From CAVWXT01 sp963759115 (lineage in GTDB: Bacteria > Planctomycetota > Planctomycetia > Pirellulales > Thermoguttaceae), in contig CAVWXT010000005.1 in the NCBI GenBank assembly GCA_963759115.1, forward strand, positions 620,001 to 684,000: DNA of 64,000 nt, in the 5' to 3' direction. Made by a program: the position numbers and the translations under genes. The notes under the pieces are model-generated. The model ran no database searches, was not told the DNA's origin, and saw only the letters and a program-made list of their open reading frames with translations. Of this stretch, positions 17,969-26,909 are shown in pieces; position 1 is the stretch's first letter, and every line of letters starts with the position of its first letter.

Positions 17969-18253
17969 GCGGGCCAATTTCCCAGTGCTGAGCCGCGGTC
18001 CCCGTTGTACCCATTGTGCCTAACGGGGGCACCGCTCGCCTCTGCCCGATCGCGGCATTGCCGATCTCGCCGAGAGCCTCCGCTCTCGGTTCGCCGTGCA
18101 GTCGTGGCGATGTCGGCTGGGGAGTGGCGATTGCGGGCTGCGTGACCAGGGGCGGCCAACCACCAAAGCAGCTTCGTGCTTCCGTTCCATGCCGGATTCC
18201 GCTAGGCTGATGAGCGTCACTATCCTGCACCGTCCTCCGAAAAGGGCGACTCC

Positions 18254-19081
18254 GTGAACCGAATTGTCATGCCGATGCTGGCGATTGGCTTGCTGGTTGT
18301 CTCTCTGCCACTCGTCTCGGCAGCAGAACCGAACGTGAAGCAAGCCAAGGCAATTGCCGAAATCAAGAAACTGGGCGGCAAGGTCATCCTGGATGAAAAG
18401 AGTCCAGGCAAGCCTGTAATTCTGGTCGAACTTGACGGTACCCAGGTGACCGACGCTGGCTTGCAACAACTCCAGGGACTCACAAAGCTGCAGACGCTGG
18501 TCCTTACCGGCACCCAGATAACGGACGCTGGTTTGGGGCAGCTCAAGGGGCTCATGCAATTACGGGTGTTGTACCTTGGGAACACCCAGGTTACGGATGC
18601 CGGCTTGCAGCACCTCAAGAAGCTCACGCAGTTGCGGGTGTTGAACCTTGGGAATACTCAGGTGACGGACGCCGGCTTGGCGAACCTCAAGGGATTTTCG
18701 CAATTGTGGGGGTTGAACCTTAGTCTTACCAAGGTGACGGACGCCGGCATGGAGCAACTCAAGGGTCTCTCGAAATTGCAGCATTTGGAGCTTAGGGGTA
18801 CCAAGGTGACGGACTCCGGCTTGGAGCATCTCAAGGGGCTCTCGCAATTGCAGAGGTTGGACGTCCCTGCCGAAGTGACGGACGCGGGCTTGCAGCACCT
18901 CAAGGGACTCGTGCAATTGCAGAGGTTGACCCTTTACGGCACCAAGGTGACGGACGCCGGCTTGGAGCATCTCAAAGGGCTCACGAAATTGCAGAAATTG
19001 GACCTTAGAAATACCAAAGTGACGGACGCCGGAGTGGAAGACCTTCAGCAGGCATTGCCAAAGGCGGACATAACCCGCTGA
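18254..19081 (+). CDS. Exported leucine-rich-repeat protein
   Basis: 275 residues from ATG/GTG 18254 (MNRIVMPMLAIGLLVVSLPLVSAAE), signal peptide with cleavage after SAA. About nine 24-residue repeats of the form LxxLxxLxLxxTxVTDAGLxxLKG follow from residue 55 to the end, the common planctomycete LRR of the GALA-like class. One repeat (VPAEVTDAGLQHL) is shortened by a residue. Predicted to be a periplasmic or surface binding scaffold. Flanked on each side by a copy of an RNA-like unit. Confidence 0.85.
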   Translation: MNRIVMPMLAIGLLVVSLPLVSAAEPNVKQAKAIAEIKKLGGKVILDEKSPGKPVILVELDGTQVTDAGLQQLQGLTKLQTLVLTGTQITDAGLGQLKGLMQLRVLYLGNTQVTDAGLQHLKKLTQLRVLNLGNTQVTDAGLANLKGFSQLWGLNLSLTKVTDAGMEQLKGLSKLQHLELRGTKVTDSGLEHLKGLSQLQRLDVPAEVTDAGLQHLKGLVQLQRLTLYGTKVTDAGLEHLKGLTKLQKLDLRNTKVTDAGVEDLQQALPKADITR

Positions 19082-19167
19082 CGAGAAACAACGAGCGGGT
19101 TGGCTGAGGTGGCCCACTCGCCGTGCTTTCCGTGACGAACACAACTCGACACCCGCCGATTAGGGCA

Positions 19168-19196
19168 TTGTCAGATTTTCGCTGCCGTAGTAAAGT
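19168..19196 (+). promoter_or_regulatory. Promoter of RNA-like unit, copy 2
   Basis: TTGTCA (19168-19173), 17-base spacer, TAAAGT (19191-19196). Confidence 0.5.
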
Positions 19197-19202
19197 GCAA
19201 GT

Positions 19203-19366
19203 GGTTGGCCAGCCGAGAGGGAGGGCCGAGACACCGGGTTCCACCGCTGGCTCGATAGGAAACATGGGCAGCAGGTGACCGAGGTCGGCGTAGCGCCTCT
19301 CCGTCGAAAAAATCCGCTCTCATAAGAAGAAGCCCGCCTCTCGGTGTGCGGGCTTCTTCATTTCTT
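19203..19366 (+). ncRNA. Candidate structured RNA, copy 2
   Basis: Diverged copy of 17814-17968, about 164 bases, ending in a terminator with stem AAGAAGCCCGC/GCGGGCTTCTT. The inner hairpin is CACC-GCTG-GCTC...GGGC-AGC-AGGTG: here GCTC faces GGGC where copy 1 has GCCC facing GGGC, so pairing is kept. GAGAGG/CCTCTC and GCCGA/TCGGC are also kept, and the segments GGTCGGCGTA.CGCCTCTCC are nearly the same in both. Confidence 0.55.
19327..19366 (+). terminator. Rho-independent terminator of RNA-like unit, copy 2
   Basis: 11-bp stem (19327-19337 with 19348-19358), then CATTTCTT. Confidence 0.75.
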
Positions 19367-19438
19367 GCATCCCCTTCCGAGGCTGGTGCCGCCGGAATGG
19401 CGATCAGCCGCTGCCGAAACTGGCCGACGAGGCGGCCT

Positions 19439-19783
19439 TCAAGTCGTCGGCTCGCAGCGGCTCTTGCCGTAGACCACGTCGCCCAGGGCCGCCCTCTCCA
19501 GCCTCCCCAGTTCGTCGAGAAACACCTCCCAGTCAAAACCTGGCTGCAACGTCACCGACATCAGTGACGCAGCGTTCCAATCGAATTCCAGGCTGAACAT
19601 CAACGTGGATTCCGCCTTGCACGCCTGATTGGTGCGGGGGTGTGTCCAGACGTTGAGGACGAGCGGCCACCCGACCTCGTACCGCCCCTGCAGCACGACA
19701 TCGTGGGCCCTGGCATAGCGGAGAATCGATTTCAGATCGGTCTGCTCGTAGCGCAGATTGACTCGCACCGTCTCGGCGTTCAT
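19439..19783 (-). CDS. Small protein of unknown function
   Basis: 114 residues from ATG 19783 (MNAETVRVNLRYEQTDLKSILRYARAHDVVLQG) with GGAGGGG five bases upstream. Mixed alpha/beta composition, no signal peptide or membrane segment; later part has SLEFDWNAASLMSVTLQPGFDWEVFLDELGRLERAALGDVVYG. I do not recognise the family. It is followed 190 bases upstream (to the right) by a deacetylase gene on the same strand. Confidence 0.6.
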   Translation of the reverse strand: MNAETVRVNLRYEQTDLKSILRYARAHDVVLQGRYEVGWPLVLNVWTHPRTNQACKAESTLMFSLEFDWNAASLMSVTLQPGFDWEVFLDELGRLERAALGDVVYGKSRCEPTT

Positions 19784-19976
19784 ATCGTCCCCTCCAGCGG
19801 ATGTTGGACGTGGGCTTCTCTGTTGCCGCCGATTACTGCTCATTTTGCGCTGAGGCACCATGGTTTGGCAAGAGGACCGGCTGCTTGCGGATCGACAGGC
19901 ATCAAGTGTAGAATGCCCAGATTCTCCAATCGCCCCGAGGATCATCAGATTGCCAGGGAGCCTTCCATACGTGTCT

Positions 19977-20774
19977 TCATGACACGTACTTCGCCAACGC
20001 CTTGCCCGCTGGCAGGATATCCACGCTCTCGATTGCCAGCAATCGCTCCAGCAGCCGTTCCAGATAACTGGCCCGCATCGGTCCCCAACCTTCGTCATCC
20101 AGGCCGTGCGTGTTGAAGACCAGCCAGCCGGATTCCTGCGCCAGTAACCTCTCGACTTCTTGGTCGATGGCCGCCTCGCAGTTGCCGGGTCCGAAACTCG
20201 AGCAGGTCAGCCTGGTCTGCCCCTTGCGAGGCAGCGGATTGATGGTTCTCCCGCCCGTTCTGAACGCCCGCACCTGCGTCGGAAGCCACCCTTCCAGTTC
20301 CGCTGTAGAAGAGTTGTAGGGAAAATTGAAGATCGCCTGCTTGGGATCGAAGCCTTTCAGTTCCTTGGCGAAGACTTCCAGGCATTTCAGGATCAAGTCC
20401 TTCGCCTCGGCGAAGGGAAGTCTTTGCTTGTTGGCGTGCTTGTAGCCGTGCGGCATGATCTCGTGGCCTCGCTGCTGGAGTTCATTCCAGAGGCCGAAAT
20501 CGCCCTTGGGGCTGTCTGTCAGATAGTGCGAGTCCGAAGCAAAGTCCTTCTGGTGCCCGGTGGCGATGACGTTGATGCAAGCCGACAGCTTATACTTCTT
20601 GTAGATATCTGCGGTCTTGAGCGACGATTTCTTGAAGCCGTCGTCAAAGCTCAGCGTGACGATGTGGCGTTTCGTGGCCGGCGTGTCCCCCGCAACGACA
20701 GACGATGTTGGGAGCGCACAAGCCGCAGCAGCTACGCCAGCGGCAGCGAGGAGTTCTCGACGTGAACATTTCAT
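19977..20774 (-). CDS. Tat-exported polysaccharide deacetylase family protein
   Basis: 265 residues from ATG 20774 (MKCSRRELLAAAGVAAAACALP), a twin-arginine signal with GGGAGAA upstream; a longer start at 20807 lacks a ribosome site. NodB-like marks: TLSFDDGFKKSS (motif 1, DD), HEIMPHGYKHAN (motif 2, H-X3-H after MPH) and a late WLVFNTHGLDDEGWG. Carbohydrate esterase 4 enzymes remove acetyl groups from polymeric sugars using a His-His-Asp metal site. Substrate unknown. Intact. Confidence 0.82.
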   Translation of the reverse strand: MKCSRRELLAAAGVAAAACALPTSSVVAGDTPATKRHIVTLSFDDGFKKSSLKTADIYKKYKLSACINVIATGHQKDFASDSHYLTDSPKGDFGLWNELQQRGHEIMPHGYKHANKQRLPFAEAKDLILKCLEVFAKELKGFDPKQAIFNFPYNSSTAELEGWLPTQVRAFRTGGRTINPLPRKGQTRLTCSSFGPGNCEAAIDQEVERLLAQESGWLVFNTHGLDDEGWGPMRASYLERLLERLLAIESVDILPAGKALAKYVS

Positions 20775-20972
20775 GGATTTCTCCCTGTTGCGACGAGATC
20801 TTCGCATCGGTCGTCTGGGATTCTACGCCGTTCCGGTTGAAGCCGCAATCGGCCTCGCCGGCTGAGGCCAGTCCGAGCGGGACGTGGAATGAAGGCCGTC
20901 GTCAGTATCAGCATCGAGAGGCGCCCGCAGATGAGACATCGGAGCAAAGGCCATCTGCTGTCCTGCCAACAT

Positions 20973-21644
20973 CTATCTCCGCACTATGGGGAACCTTGCC
21001 CGCAGCTCGCTGGCAGCCGCCAGCAATTGCGGAGCCATTTGAGGAATCTGTTCCGCGAGGTAGGACATGTGGGCCTCCATCGCTTCCTGAAATGGCTTGA
21101 GCTTCTTCACGAAGGCCGCATCGGTCGCGACGAGGGCAGCATCGAAGACCCGATTGATCTCCGAGGATTCGATCTGAATCACCAACCGTAAGGCAGCGTC
21201 AACCGAGGCGATTCCAGACACGGTGGCCTCGGCAGCGTCCATTTGTTGCTTAAGGCGGGGCAAATAGTCCTTCCACGGGTTGAACAGGTTGGCCTTCCAG
21301 CCGCTACGGATTGCCGCGGCCCGAGCAAGTTGCAGCAGATCGGCATGGTACTGTTCCTGCTCGACCAGACCGGCAAAGAACGGCCCCGCTAACCTCTGGT
21401 CACCAAAAACCCTCGCCAGGGTCCGGTAGACTTGCTTGGCCTGCATCTCCAAGTTGATACAGCGTTCCAAGATCGTCGGTACCACCGACGGAGCGGCGCT
21501 AAAGCAGCCGGCGTCCTGCAACAGGGAGAGATACGTTCCGCCCCGCCACGGAACAACGGCCCTGAAGAAGACTCCCCATCCGAAACACCGAATGGTCACG
21601 ACCGGATGGGCAAGGATGTCCCAGGTTTTGATGACGCCCACCAT
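20973..21644 (-). CDS. Ferritin-like (diiron) domain protein
   Basis: About 223 residues from ATG 21644 (MVGVIKTWDILAHPVVTIRCFGWGVFFRAVV). The C-terminal 150 residues form a four-helix pattern with spaced metal ligands: TILERCINLEMQAKQVYR, GLVEQEQYHADLL (E-X2-H type), then VIQIESSEINRVFD and KLKPFQEAMEAHMSYLAEQ, as in rubrerythrin/ferritin-like proteins. The frame remains open upstream through a poly-G tract (MPCRFGFFGGGGGGGG) that I treat as non-coding. The start is uncertain because of that tract. Confidence 0.6.
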   Translation of the reverse strand: MVGVIKTWDILAHPVVTIRCFGWGVFFRAVVPWRGGTYLSLLQDAGCFSAAPSVVPTILERCINLEMQAKQVYRTLARVFGDQRLAGPFFAGLVEQEQYHADLLQLARAAAIRSGWKANLFNPWKDYLPRLKQQMDAAEATVSGIASVDAALRLVIQIESSEINRVFDAALVATDAAFVKKLKPFQEAMEAHMSYLAEQIPQMAPQLLAAASELRARFPIVRR

Positions 21645-21648
21645 AACG

Positions 21649-21671
21649 CCCCCCCCCCCCCCACCCCCCCC
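21649..21671. repeat. Poly-C tract (14 C, A, 8 C)
   Basis: Lies four bases upstream of the chosen start of the ferritin-like gene, so on the coding strand it is a poly-G tract where a ribosome site or spacer would be. Could vary in length by slippage, or could be an assembly artefact. Confidence 0.8.
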
Positions 21672-21956
21672 GAAAAACCCGAAACGGCAGGGCATCTCAC
21701 GGCATCAGACTACCATTCCTGGCAAGCTGGTCAAGTAGCCCCAGATCAGGGCACTGGGCCGATCTTCATTCTCCACCAGCAGTCGTCTCGGTTCTCCAGT
21801 GACATCGTGGTCGAAGCGTAGCACTGCCAATGCTACTTCCCGATCACGGCATGCCTCGTCGCGAGCTTGCTTTTGAGCGGCCTGCCACTTCCCGGTCCCA
21901 CTCAGCGGCGAGGTCATCGGCATGGTCACCGTCCTCACACCCCCTAGCGAGAACCC

Positions 21957-21984
21957 TTGACATTCATTCCCCCATTCGGAGAAT
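21957..21984 (+). promoter_or_regulatory. Candidate promoter of the 22022 gene
   Basis: Consensus TTGACA (21957-21962), 16 bases, GAGAAT (21979-21984), about 38 bases before the start codon. Confidence 0.45.
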
Positions 21985-22021
21985 TATCCTGTCATCAACC
22001 CACTTACGAAAGGAGCCGGTC

Positions 22022-22333
22022 ATGGCGAAGAGGCAAGGCACAAGCAAGTCCCAGGCGGTTCGAGAGTATCTCAAGACGCACCGCAAAGCCACCAACAAAG
22101 AAGTTTCCGATGCGTTGGCAAGGCAAGGCGTGGCGGTCTCGCCGAACCACGTTGCCAACATCAAGGCAAAGACCAAGACGAGGCATACGGCCGCAAGAGC
22201 CGTGGTGTCGAGGCGCGGCCTGGGCATCCCCGAGGTCAAGGCGGCACTGGCACTGCTGAAGGAATGCCACGGCAGCATGAAGGATGCCGATGCAGCTTTG
22301 GCGGCCGCACAGGAAATTCGAGAACTGGTGTAG
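22022..22333 (+). CDS. Small basic planctomycete protein, possible winged-helix DNA-binding
   Basis: 103 residues from ATG 22022 (MAKRQGTSKSQAVREYLKTHRKATNKEVSDALARQGVAVSPNHVANIKAKTK), with AAAGGAG six bases upstream. The pattern of three helices with KATNKEVSDALARQGVAVSPNHVANIK looks like a helix-turn-helix, and similar small proteins are frequent in planctomycetes. A second half (GIPEVKAALALLKECHGSMKDADAALAAAQEI) is helical. Role not known; a DNA-binding regulator is inferred. Confidence 0.7.
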   Translation: MAKRQGTSKSQAVREYLKTHRKATNKEVSDALARQGVAVSPNHVANIKAKTKTRHTAARAVVSRRGLGIPEVKAALALLKECHGSMKDADAALAAAQEIRELV

Positions 22334-22469
22334 TACGGAGCTTGTCGGCGTGACGGGCTTACGAGTTCGCCCAAGCGGCTGCTTTTTCGCGCCCGGCGCA
22401 CAAGGGTTGCGTTGCGGACCTTCCACAGTGGCTGACGGGACGGGCGGTCGGTTGTTGCCGAGATCAGGA

Positions 22470-22914
22470 CTAGGGCAGACATTCAGGGCACGGTTCTCGC
22501 ATAGACAGCGGAAAGGTCGACCATGCGCCAATCCGGCCGTTATACAGGATCAATTTGGAGACGGGGGTGCCGCTCATGACGCACGCAGCGATGTTATCGC
22601 CAACGACAACTGCGGTCACCCAAGCGCTGCGGCGTATGTCGAGGAATTTCCTTTCGCCGGTGAGCTTATTGAATCCGGCAACACGACCTCCGTTCTCCAG
22701 GTACTTCGATGGCAAAATGCTCGCCTTCTGTACGGACGGGTGGGGTCACAGCCGGGCGGGCAGATTCTGCAAGCCTCACGGAAAACTGATCGTCTCCTTT
22801 AAGTTCGGTCGCAGCCAGTCGCCACGGCGCAATGCCCAGCAGGACGACATAAGCGATGCCCTGGGGTGCCGCGGTCGGGTTCCCAAGGCCGGGTGCCTTT
22901 TCTTGGCTCTGCAT
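22470..22914 (-). CDS. Hypothetical protein, one frameshift
   Basis: Two adjoining frames with GC-rich third positions: MQSQEKAPGLGNPTAAPQGIAYVVLLGIAPWRLAATELKGDDQFSVRL from ATG 22914, and KYLENGGRVAGFNKLTGERKFLDIRRSAWVTAVVVGDNIAACVMSGTPVSKLILYNGRIGAWSTFPL ending at 22470. A single-base break near 22710 joins them into about 147 residues. Not recognised. Confidence 0.45.
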
Positions 22915-23083
22915 GGCCGTTAACGTTGTTAGCCGTTTGATCCTTCCGACGCCGCCGCTTCGTTTCTTGTGACCGCCGCTAGCCCCGCAAGTCGATACTG
23001 CTAACGGGCTCCACCTTTGTGCCGTAATCCCTGACTTTGCCCGACGGATGGGCGGGCCAAGGGGAGGGGGAAGGATTCCTGTC

Positions 23084-23377
23084 ATGCCAATGGTCTATTG
23101 TCAACTGTTTTCGGGGGAGAAGCTGCTCACCGACCATCTTCTGGTCTCCATCGAACGGGAAGCCGGGCCCAACGAGAAGGATGCGCGGGGCGGCACATTC
23201 AGGGTCCCGACAGACCAACTGAAAACGATCCGGGCAGAACAAACAATGCGTCTGGAGTTCCCGGAGAAAGTTGCCCGAAGATTGAAAATCACCCAAGGGA
23301 ACTCCCTGCCCATCATCGCCCACCAGATTGATGACCGCATCGCGTACTTCGGCGAGGCGTTCGCGTCGGAGCGATAG
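23084..23377 (+). CDS. Hypothetical small protein
   Basis: 97 residues from ATG 23084 (MPMVYCQLFSGEKLLTDHLLVSIEREAGPNEKDARGG) with GGAAGGA eight bases upstream. Third positions are GC-rich as in neighbouring genes, and composition is charged and soluble. The antisense frame over the same bases has poorer codon use and is rejected. Not recognised. Confidence 0.5.
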   Translation: MPMVYCQLFSGEKLLTDHLLVSIEREAGPNEKDARGGTFRVPTDQLKTIRAEQTMRLEFPEKVARRLKITQGNSLPIIAHQIDDRIAYFGEAFASER

Positions 23378-23929
23378 TCGGGAGGTCGACGCCGAACAGC
23401 TTCGGGGCGGCCGCCGTGCCACCCAGCCGTCGCTTGGTGGGCGACGAACGCCTGCCACTCGGTCATGAAGGTTGTCGAGCCACGACGGCCGGCGCTGACC
23501 CACTTCTCTGTTCGCGCGCCGTACGCAGTCTGTAAAACCGCCAGTTGGTGTACGGGGCGTGAGCCACAGCCGTCATTTTCGGCTCGGTTCCACCTCCTGG
23601 AGGCGTTGCCTGATCCATCGCTCCAACTCGTCCCAATCCACGAGGGCAACCAATCCAAGGTGGTGCGGTCCGGTTGCATTGACATGTTGAATTGTCACAC
23701 ATCGCCAGATCCGACAATGAAAGAAAAACTGTACATTTTCACACTACTACACGACCACGACTTTCGACTACAATAGACGAGCCTTACCGCTACCCCCACC
23801 ACAAGGGCAGACGCAATCGAGAATGTTCGGATCGCGTTCCGTTCCGTAACAGTCGGGCAAGGCAACAGGAGTGTCGGGGGAAGAACAATTGGCGCAACTG
23901 CTTTCAGATAAAGTAGTTGCAGAGATGTC
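23378..23929. other. Intergenic region with possible gene remnants
   Basis: Minus-strand frames here contain short protein-like pieces (for example DWDELERWIRQRLQEVEPS-like in one frame and MTAVAHAPYTNWRFYRLRTARE in another) but none is long or continuous, so I call no gene. Confidence 0.4.
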
Positions 23930-24002
23930 GGGGACGTAGCTCAACTGGGAGAGCACTAGCTTTGCAAGCTAGGGGTTGGCGGTTCGAGCCCGCTCGTCTC
24001 CA
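23930..24002 (+). tRNA. tRNA-Ala (anticodon TGC)
   Basis: Cloverleaf with acceptor GGGGACG/CGTCTCC (one G-T pair), D arm GCTC/GAGC, anticodon stem CTAGC/GCTAG with loop TTTGCAA (anticodon 23963-23965), T arm GGCGG TTCGAGC CCGCT, discriminator A at 24002. CCA not encoded. Confidence 0.95.
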
Positions 24003-24009
24003 CAGCATA

Positions 24010-24046
24010 AAGCCTTTCGTAGCAATACGTTACGAGAGGCTTTTTT
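24010..24046 (+). terminator. Terminator after tRNA-Ala
   Basis: AAGCCTTTCGTA (24010-24021) pairs with TACGAGAGGCTT (24031-24042), one mismatch in twelve, followed by six Ts. Confidence 0.8.
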
Positions 24047-24364
24047 GATGCCTTTTGGCGTTCTTGGACAATGGAAACGTTTCTATCGGTGACAACAGGG
24101 GCCAATTCTATCGGTGAATGACACATGCGGCAGCCTCTAGACTCGTTTGGCCGTTCCGGTAGAATTGCGGATGGATAATGGTGTTGTTGATGGCGCGATG
24201 GGCTTCTCTTGCGCGACCACAGGTGAGTCGGGTCGCGCGAGGGAGGTGAGTTTCTGATAGCCGGGCACGCTGAAAGGCAGGGGGGGGGGCGTCGTTGGCT
24301 GAAGAGAGGGCGCAACCCGGTAGACTCCGTGCTCTCGCACGCTTGCTGGGAGGCGTGAACGGTT

Positions 24365-25176
24365 ATGGAAGCGCCCTCTCTATCGGTTTGCGGCGATTCT
24401 GGCGTTCTTGCCAACAAAGCCGCCGACGTGATCGTGCAGTGCGCGCAAGAGCGCTCAAACAGCGGGGGCGATTCACGCTGGTCCTCGCGGGCGGGTCAAC
24501 GCCCGAAATGACGTATACGCTCCTGTCGCAGCCCGATCGAGCAGTCGAGATTGCCTGGCCGAAGACGTGCGTCTTCTTCGGCGATGAGCGGTTTGTGCCG
24601 CCGGGACACGCGCACAGCAATTATGCCCTGGCCAGGAGAACACTGCTCTCCCGGGTTCCGGTGCTTGCTTTGCAGGTGTTTCCGGTCCCGACTCAGGCGA
24701 AAACCGCCGCCGAGGCCGCGGCGAGATACGACGCCGAGTTGGCCCGATTCTTTAGCGCCGAGGCCGAGCGCGGCGAGCCGCCCCGTTTCGACCTGATCCT
24801 GCTCGGATTAGGAGAGGACGGTCACACGGCCTCGTTGTTTCCCGGGGCGCCGGCGCTCGGCGTGGAGGACGCCTGGGTCACGTGGAGCCGGCCGGGGAGT
24901 CTGCCCCCGCCGGTGGACCGCATCACGATGACCTACCCGGTCCTCAACGCGGCCCGGCGCGTCGTGTTCCTGGCGGCGGGGGCGAACAAGGCCGAGGCCC
25001 TCCGCGACATTCTCGAAGGGCACGCAGTCCGCGACGATCGCCCGGCGGCAGGCGTGCAACCGGCCGATGGCACGGTTACCTGGTTGGTTGACGAGGAGGC
25101 GGCCCGGCTGCTGACGCGAAGACGCGACACCCAGCAATCATCCCTGGCGACAACCGCACGCGAGGCACAAAAATGA
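24365..25176 (+). CDS. pgl: 6-phosphogluconolactonase, frameshifted near the start
   Basis: Hydrolyses 6-phosphogluconolactone in the oxidative pentose phosphate pathway. Likely start ATG 24365 (MEAPSLSVCGDSGVLANKAADVIVQCAQER), which joins after a one-base break near 24455 to RGRFTLVLAGGSTPEMTYTLL. Family motifs: FTLVLAGGSTP, WPKTCVFFGDERFVPPGHAHSNY, FDLILLGLGEDGHTASLFPG, and DRITMTYPVLNAARRVVFLAAG. About 269 residues. Overlaps the next gene by ATGA, so the two are translationally coupled. Confidence 0.9.
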
Positions 25177-25853
25177 AGGGTCGCCTCCACGCTGATCCGC
25201 TGGCCGAGGCTGCCGCCGATATGATCCAGGATGAGTTCGTGGTCGGATTGGGGTCGGGACGAGCGGCAACGGCCTTTGTGCGGGCCCTCGGCGAGCGCGT
25301 TCGGGCGGGCCTCCGTGTCCGCGGCGTCCCATCGTCGCAGAAGACTGCGGGCCTGGCAGCCCAGTTAGGGATTCCGCTGGTCTCGCTGGACGACGTCGAA
25401 TTGATCGACGTGACGGTGGATGGGGCCGACGAGGTGGATCCCCAGTTGAATCTCATCAAGGGGCTCGGGGGCGCCCTGCTTCGGGAGAAGATTCTCGCCT
25501 CGGCCTCCCGGCGTCTGGTGATTGTGGTCGGGGCCGAAAAGATTGTGTCCGCCTTGGGTGAACACGGAATTCTGCCGGTGGAAGTCGCGCCGTTCGGGCT
25601 CGCCTGGTGTGGCCGGCGCGTGGCCCAATTGGGCTACCCCGCCACGCCACGACAAGTGGATGGCAGGCTCTTTATGACCGACAACGGCAACCACATTCTC
25701 GACCTCAAGACGCCCATACTGTGGAATCCATCGGAGCTGGAACAATCGCTCTGCGCGATCCCCGGCATCGTTGGGACCGGTTTGTTCGTTGGCATGGCGC
25801 ACACCGTCCTGGTGAAGGACAACGACCGAGTCGAGGTCCGGCAGCGTCAATGA
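25173..25853 (+). CDS. rpiA: Ribose-5-phosphate isomerase A
   Basis: Interconverts ribose-5-phosphate and ribulose-5-phosphate. 226 residues, MKGRLHADPLAEAAADMIQDEFVVGLGSGRAATAFV; the phosphate loop GLGSGRAATAF (usually GLGTGSTA), DVTVDGADEVDPQLNLIKGLGGALLREKILA with the catalytic Asp/Glu set, LPVEVAPFG, and TDNGNHILDL. The start ATG overlaps the pgl stop (ATGA). Intact; with pgl it forms a two-gene pentose phosphate unit. Confidence 0.94.
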   Translation: MKGRLHADPLAEAAADMIQDEFVVGLGSGRAATAFVRALGERVRAGLRVRGVPSSQKTAGLAAQLGIPLVSLDDVELIDVTVDGADEVDPQLNLIKGLGGALLREKILASASRRLVIVVGAEKIVSALGEHGILPVEVAPFGLAWCGRRVAQLGYPATPRQVDGRLFMTDNGNHILDLKTPILWNPSELEQSLCAIPGIVGTGLFVGMAHTVLVKDNDRVEVRQRQ

Positions 25854-25876
25854 AAACCTTGGAGAAGGAGAAACAC

Positions 25877-26515
25877 ATGGCAAGCGCGCTGCACATTCTG
25901 GCCAGCCCGCGAATCGAGTCGTATTCCACGCGGGTGGCCCGGGCGTTTCTGGATTCCTACCGGCAGGCCCGGCCGGACGACCGCATCGAGACGCTGGACC
26001 TGTTCAAGGCCGACATTCCGCCCTTTCACGCCCCGCAGGCCAAGGCCAAGTATGCGGTAATGTCCGGCCAGCCGCCCCGCGACGAGGCCGAAGCCGCCTG
26101 GGAGGGCGTCATCAAGACGATCGACCACTTCAAGCGGTTCGACAAGTACGTGCTCTCCAGCCCCATGTGGAACTTCGGCGTCCCCTATCGGCTGAAGCAG
26201 TACGTCGACGTGATCGTTCAGCCGTCGCTGACGGTCTCGTACTCTCCCGAAAAAGGCTACACGGGGCTGGTCACCGGCAGGCCGCTCATGCTCATCCTGG
26301 CCCGCGGAGGCGTGTACGGGGCGGGCAACCCCTGCGAGACGTTCGATTTCCAGGAGACCTATCTGCGATGTATCTTCGGGTTCATCGGCTTCAAGGACAT
26401 CCGGGCCATCCACATTCAGGGCACATTGCAGCACCCGCCCGAGCAAGTTGAGGCCGACGTGCGCAAGGCCATTGCCGAGGCTGCCAACGCAGCAAAGCAG
26501 TTTGCTATCTCGTGA
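25877..26515 (+). CDS. FMN-dependent NADH-azoreductase (AzoR family)
   Basis: 212 residues from ATG 25877 (MASALHILASPRIESYSTRVARAFLDSYRQARPDD) with GGAG six bases upstream; a start at 25850 overlaps rpiA and is less likely. Flavodoxin-like fold: FMN phosphate loop SPRIESYSTRVA, SSPMWNFGVPYRLKQYVDVIVQPSLTVSY, and LARGGVYGAGNP (FMN-binding GGxYG). Reduces quinones and azo compounds with NADH. 23 bases after rpiA; overlaps the convergent hemerythrin gene by 11 bases. Confidence 0.88.
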   Translation: MASALHILASPRIESYSTRVARAFLDSYRQARPDDRIETLDLFKADIPPFHAPQAKAKYAVMSGQPPRDEAEAAWEGVIKTIDHFKRFDKYVLSSPMWNFGVPYRLKQYVDVIVQPSLTVSYSPEKGYTGLVTGRPLMLILARGGVYGAGNPCETFDFQETYLRCIFGFIGFKDIRAIHIQGTLQHPPEQVEADVRKAIAEAANAAKQFAIS

Positions 26516-26909
26516 CAGCCAGAGAATCCTGGTAGGTGGCGTACTTCTTGTCTTCAGACTGGATGTGGCCTAGCCACCAGTCTTTGAGAAAGACGAGCAG
26601 GTCGCGGGCCGTTGCCAGATTCAGGTTTGCCGCCAGTCCGGCCGTTCGTCGCCGCATGTCGTCGTGCAGGGCCTTGTGGGCCGCGAAATCCGGATAGCCC
26701 GTCTCCCGCAAGACCTTTTCTTCATTCTCGAAATGGGTGCGGGTGTACCGAACCAACGCGTCCATGGCGTGTTTCTTGGCGGATGTCGCATCGCCGCCGT
26801 TCATCGCCGCATAGAGCTCATTGAGGCAGGCGATGATCTGCTGATGCTCGGCGTCCATCGCGGAATGATTGACACTGTAAAACGGCTTCCAAGTGATGTA
26901 GGTTTCCAC
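26505..26909 (-). CDS. Bacteriohemerythrin
   Basis: 134 residues from GTG 26909 (METYITWKPFYSVNHSAMDAEHQQI), with GGGGGAG upstream; the longer ATG start has no ribosome site. All diiron ligands visible: His in VNHSAMD, His and Glu of the HFENEE block (H-X3-E), HKALHDD (two His), and HIQSED (H-X4-D). O2 carrier or sensor of micro-oxic bacteria. Its 3' end overlaps azoR. Confidence 0.92.
   Translation of the reverse strand: METYITWKPFYSVNHSAMDAEHQQIIACLNELYAAMNGGDATSAKKHAMDALVRYTRTHFENEEKVLRETGYPDFAAHKALHDDMRRRTAGLAANLNLATARDLLVFLKDWWLGHIQSEDKKYATYQDSLAVTR

Noticed and set aside
17814..19366. The LRR-flanking units as SRP RNA
   Set aside because: GGCCC...GGGCAACAGG recalls the SRP tip, but the GGAA tetraloop and the 5' TCAGG are missing, and two copies would be odd.
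22979..23685. Minus-strand frames opposite 23084-23377
   Set aside because: Poorer codon use, no ribosome site, Arg/Pro-rich; the plus frame fits better.
23956..24417. Minus-strand frame ending SGLEPPTPSLQS
   Set aside because: This tail is the well-known false translation of the antisense of a tRNA; the frame has no other support.
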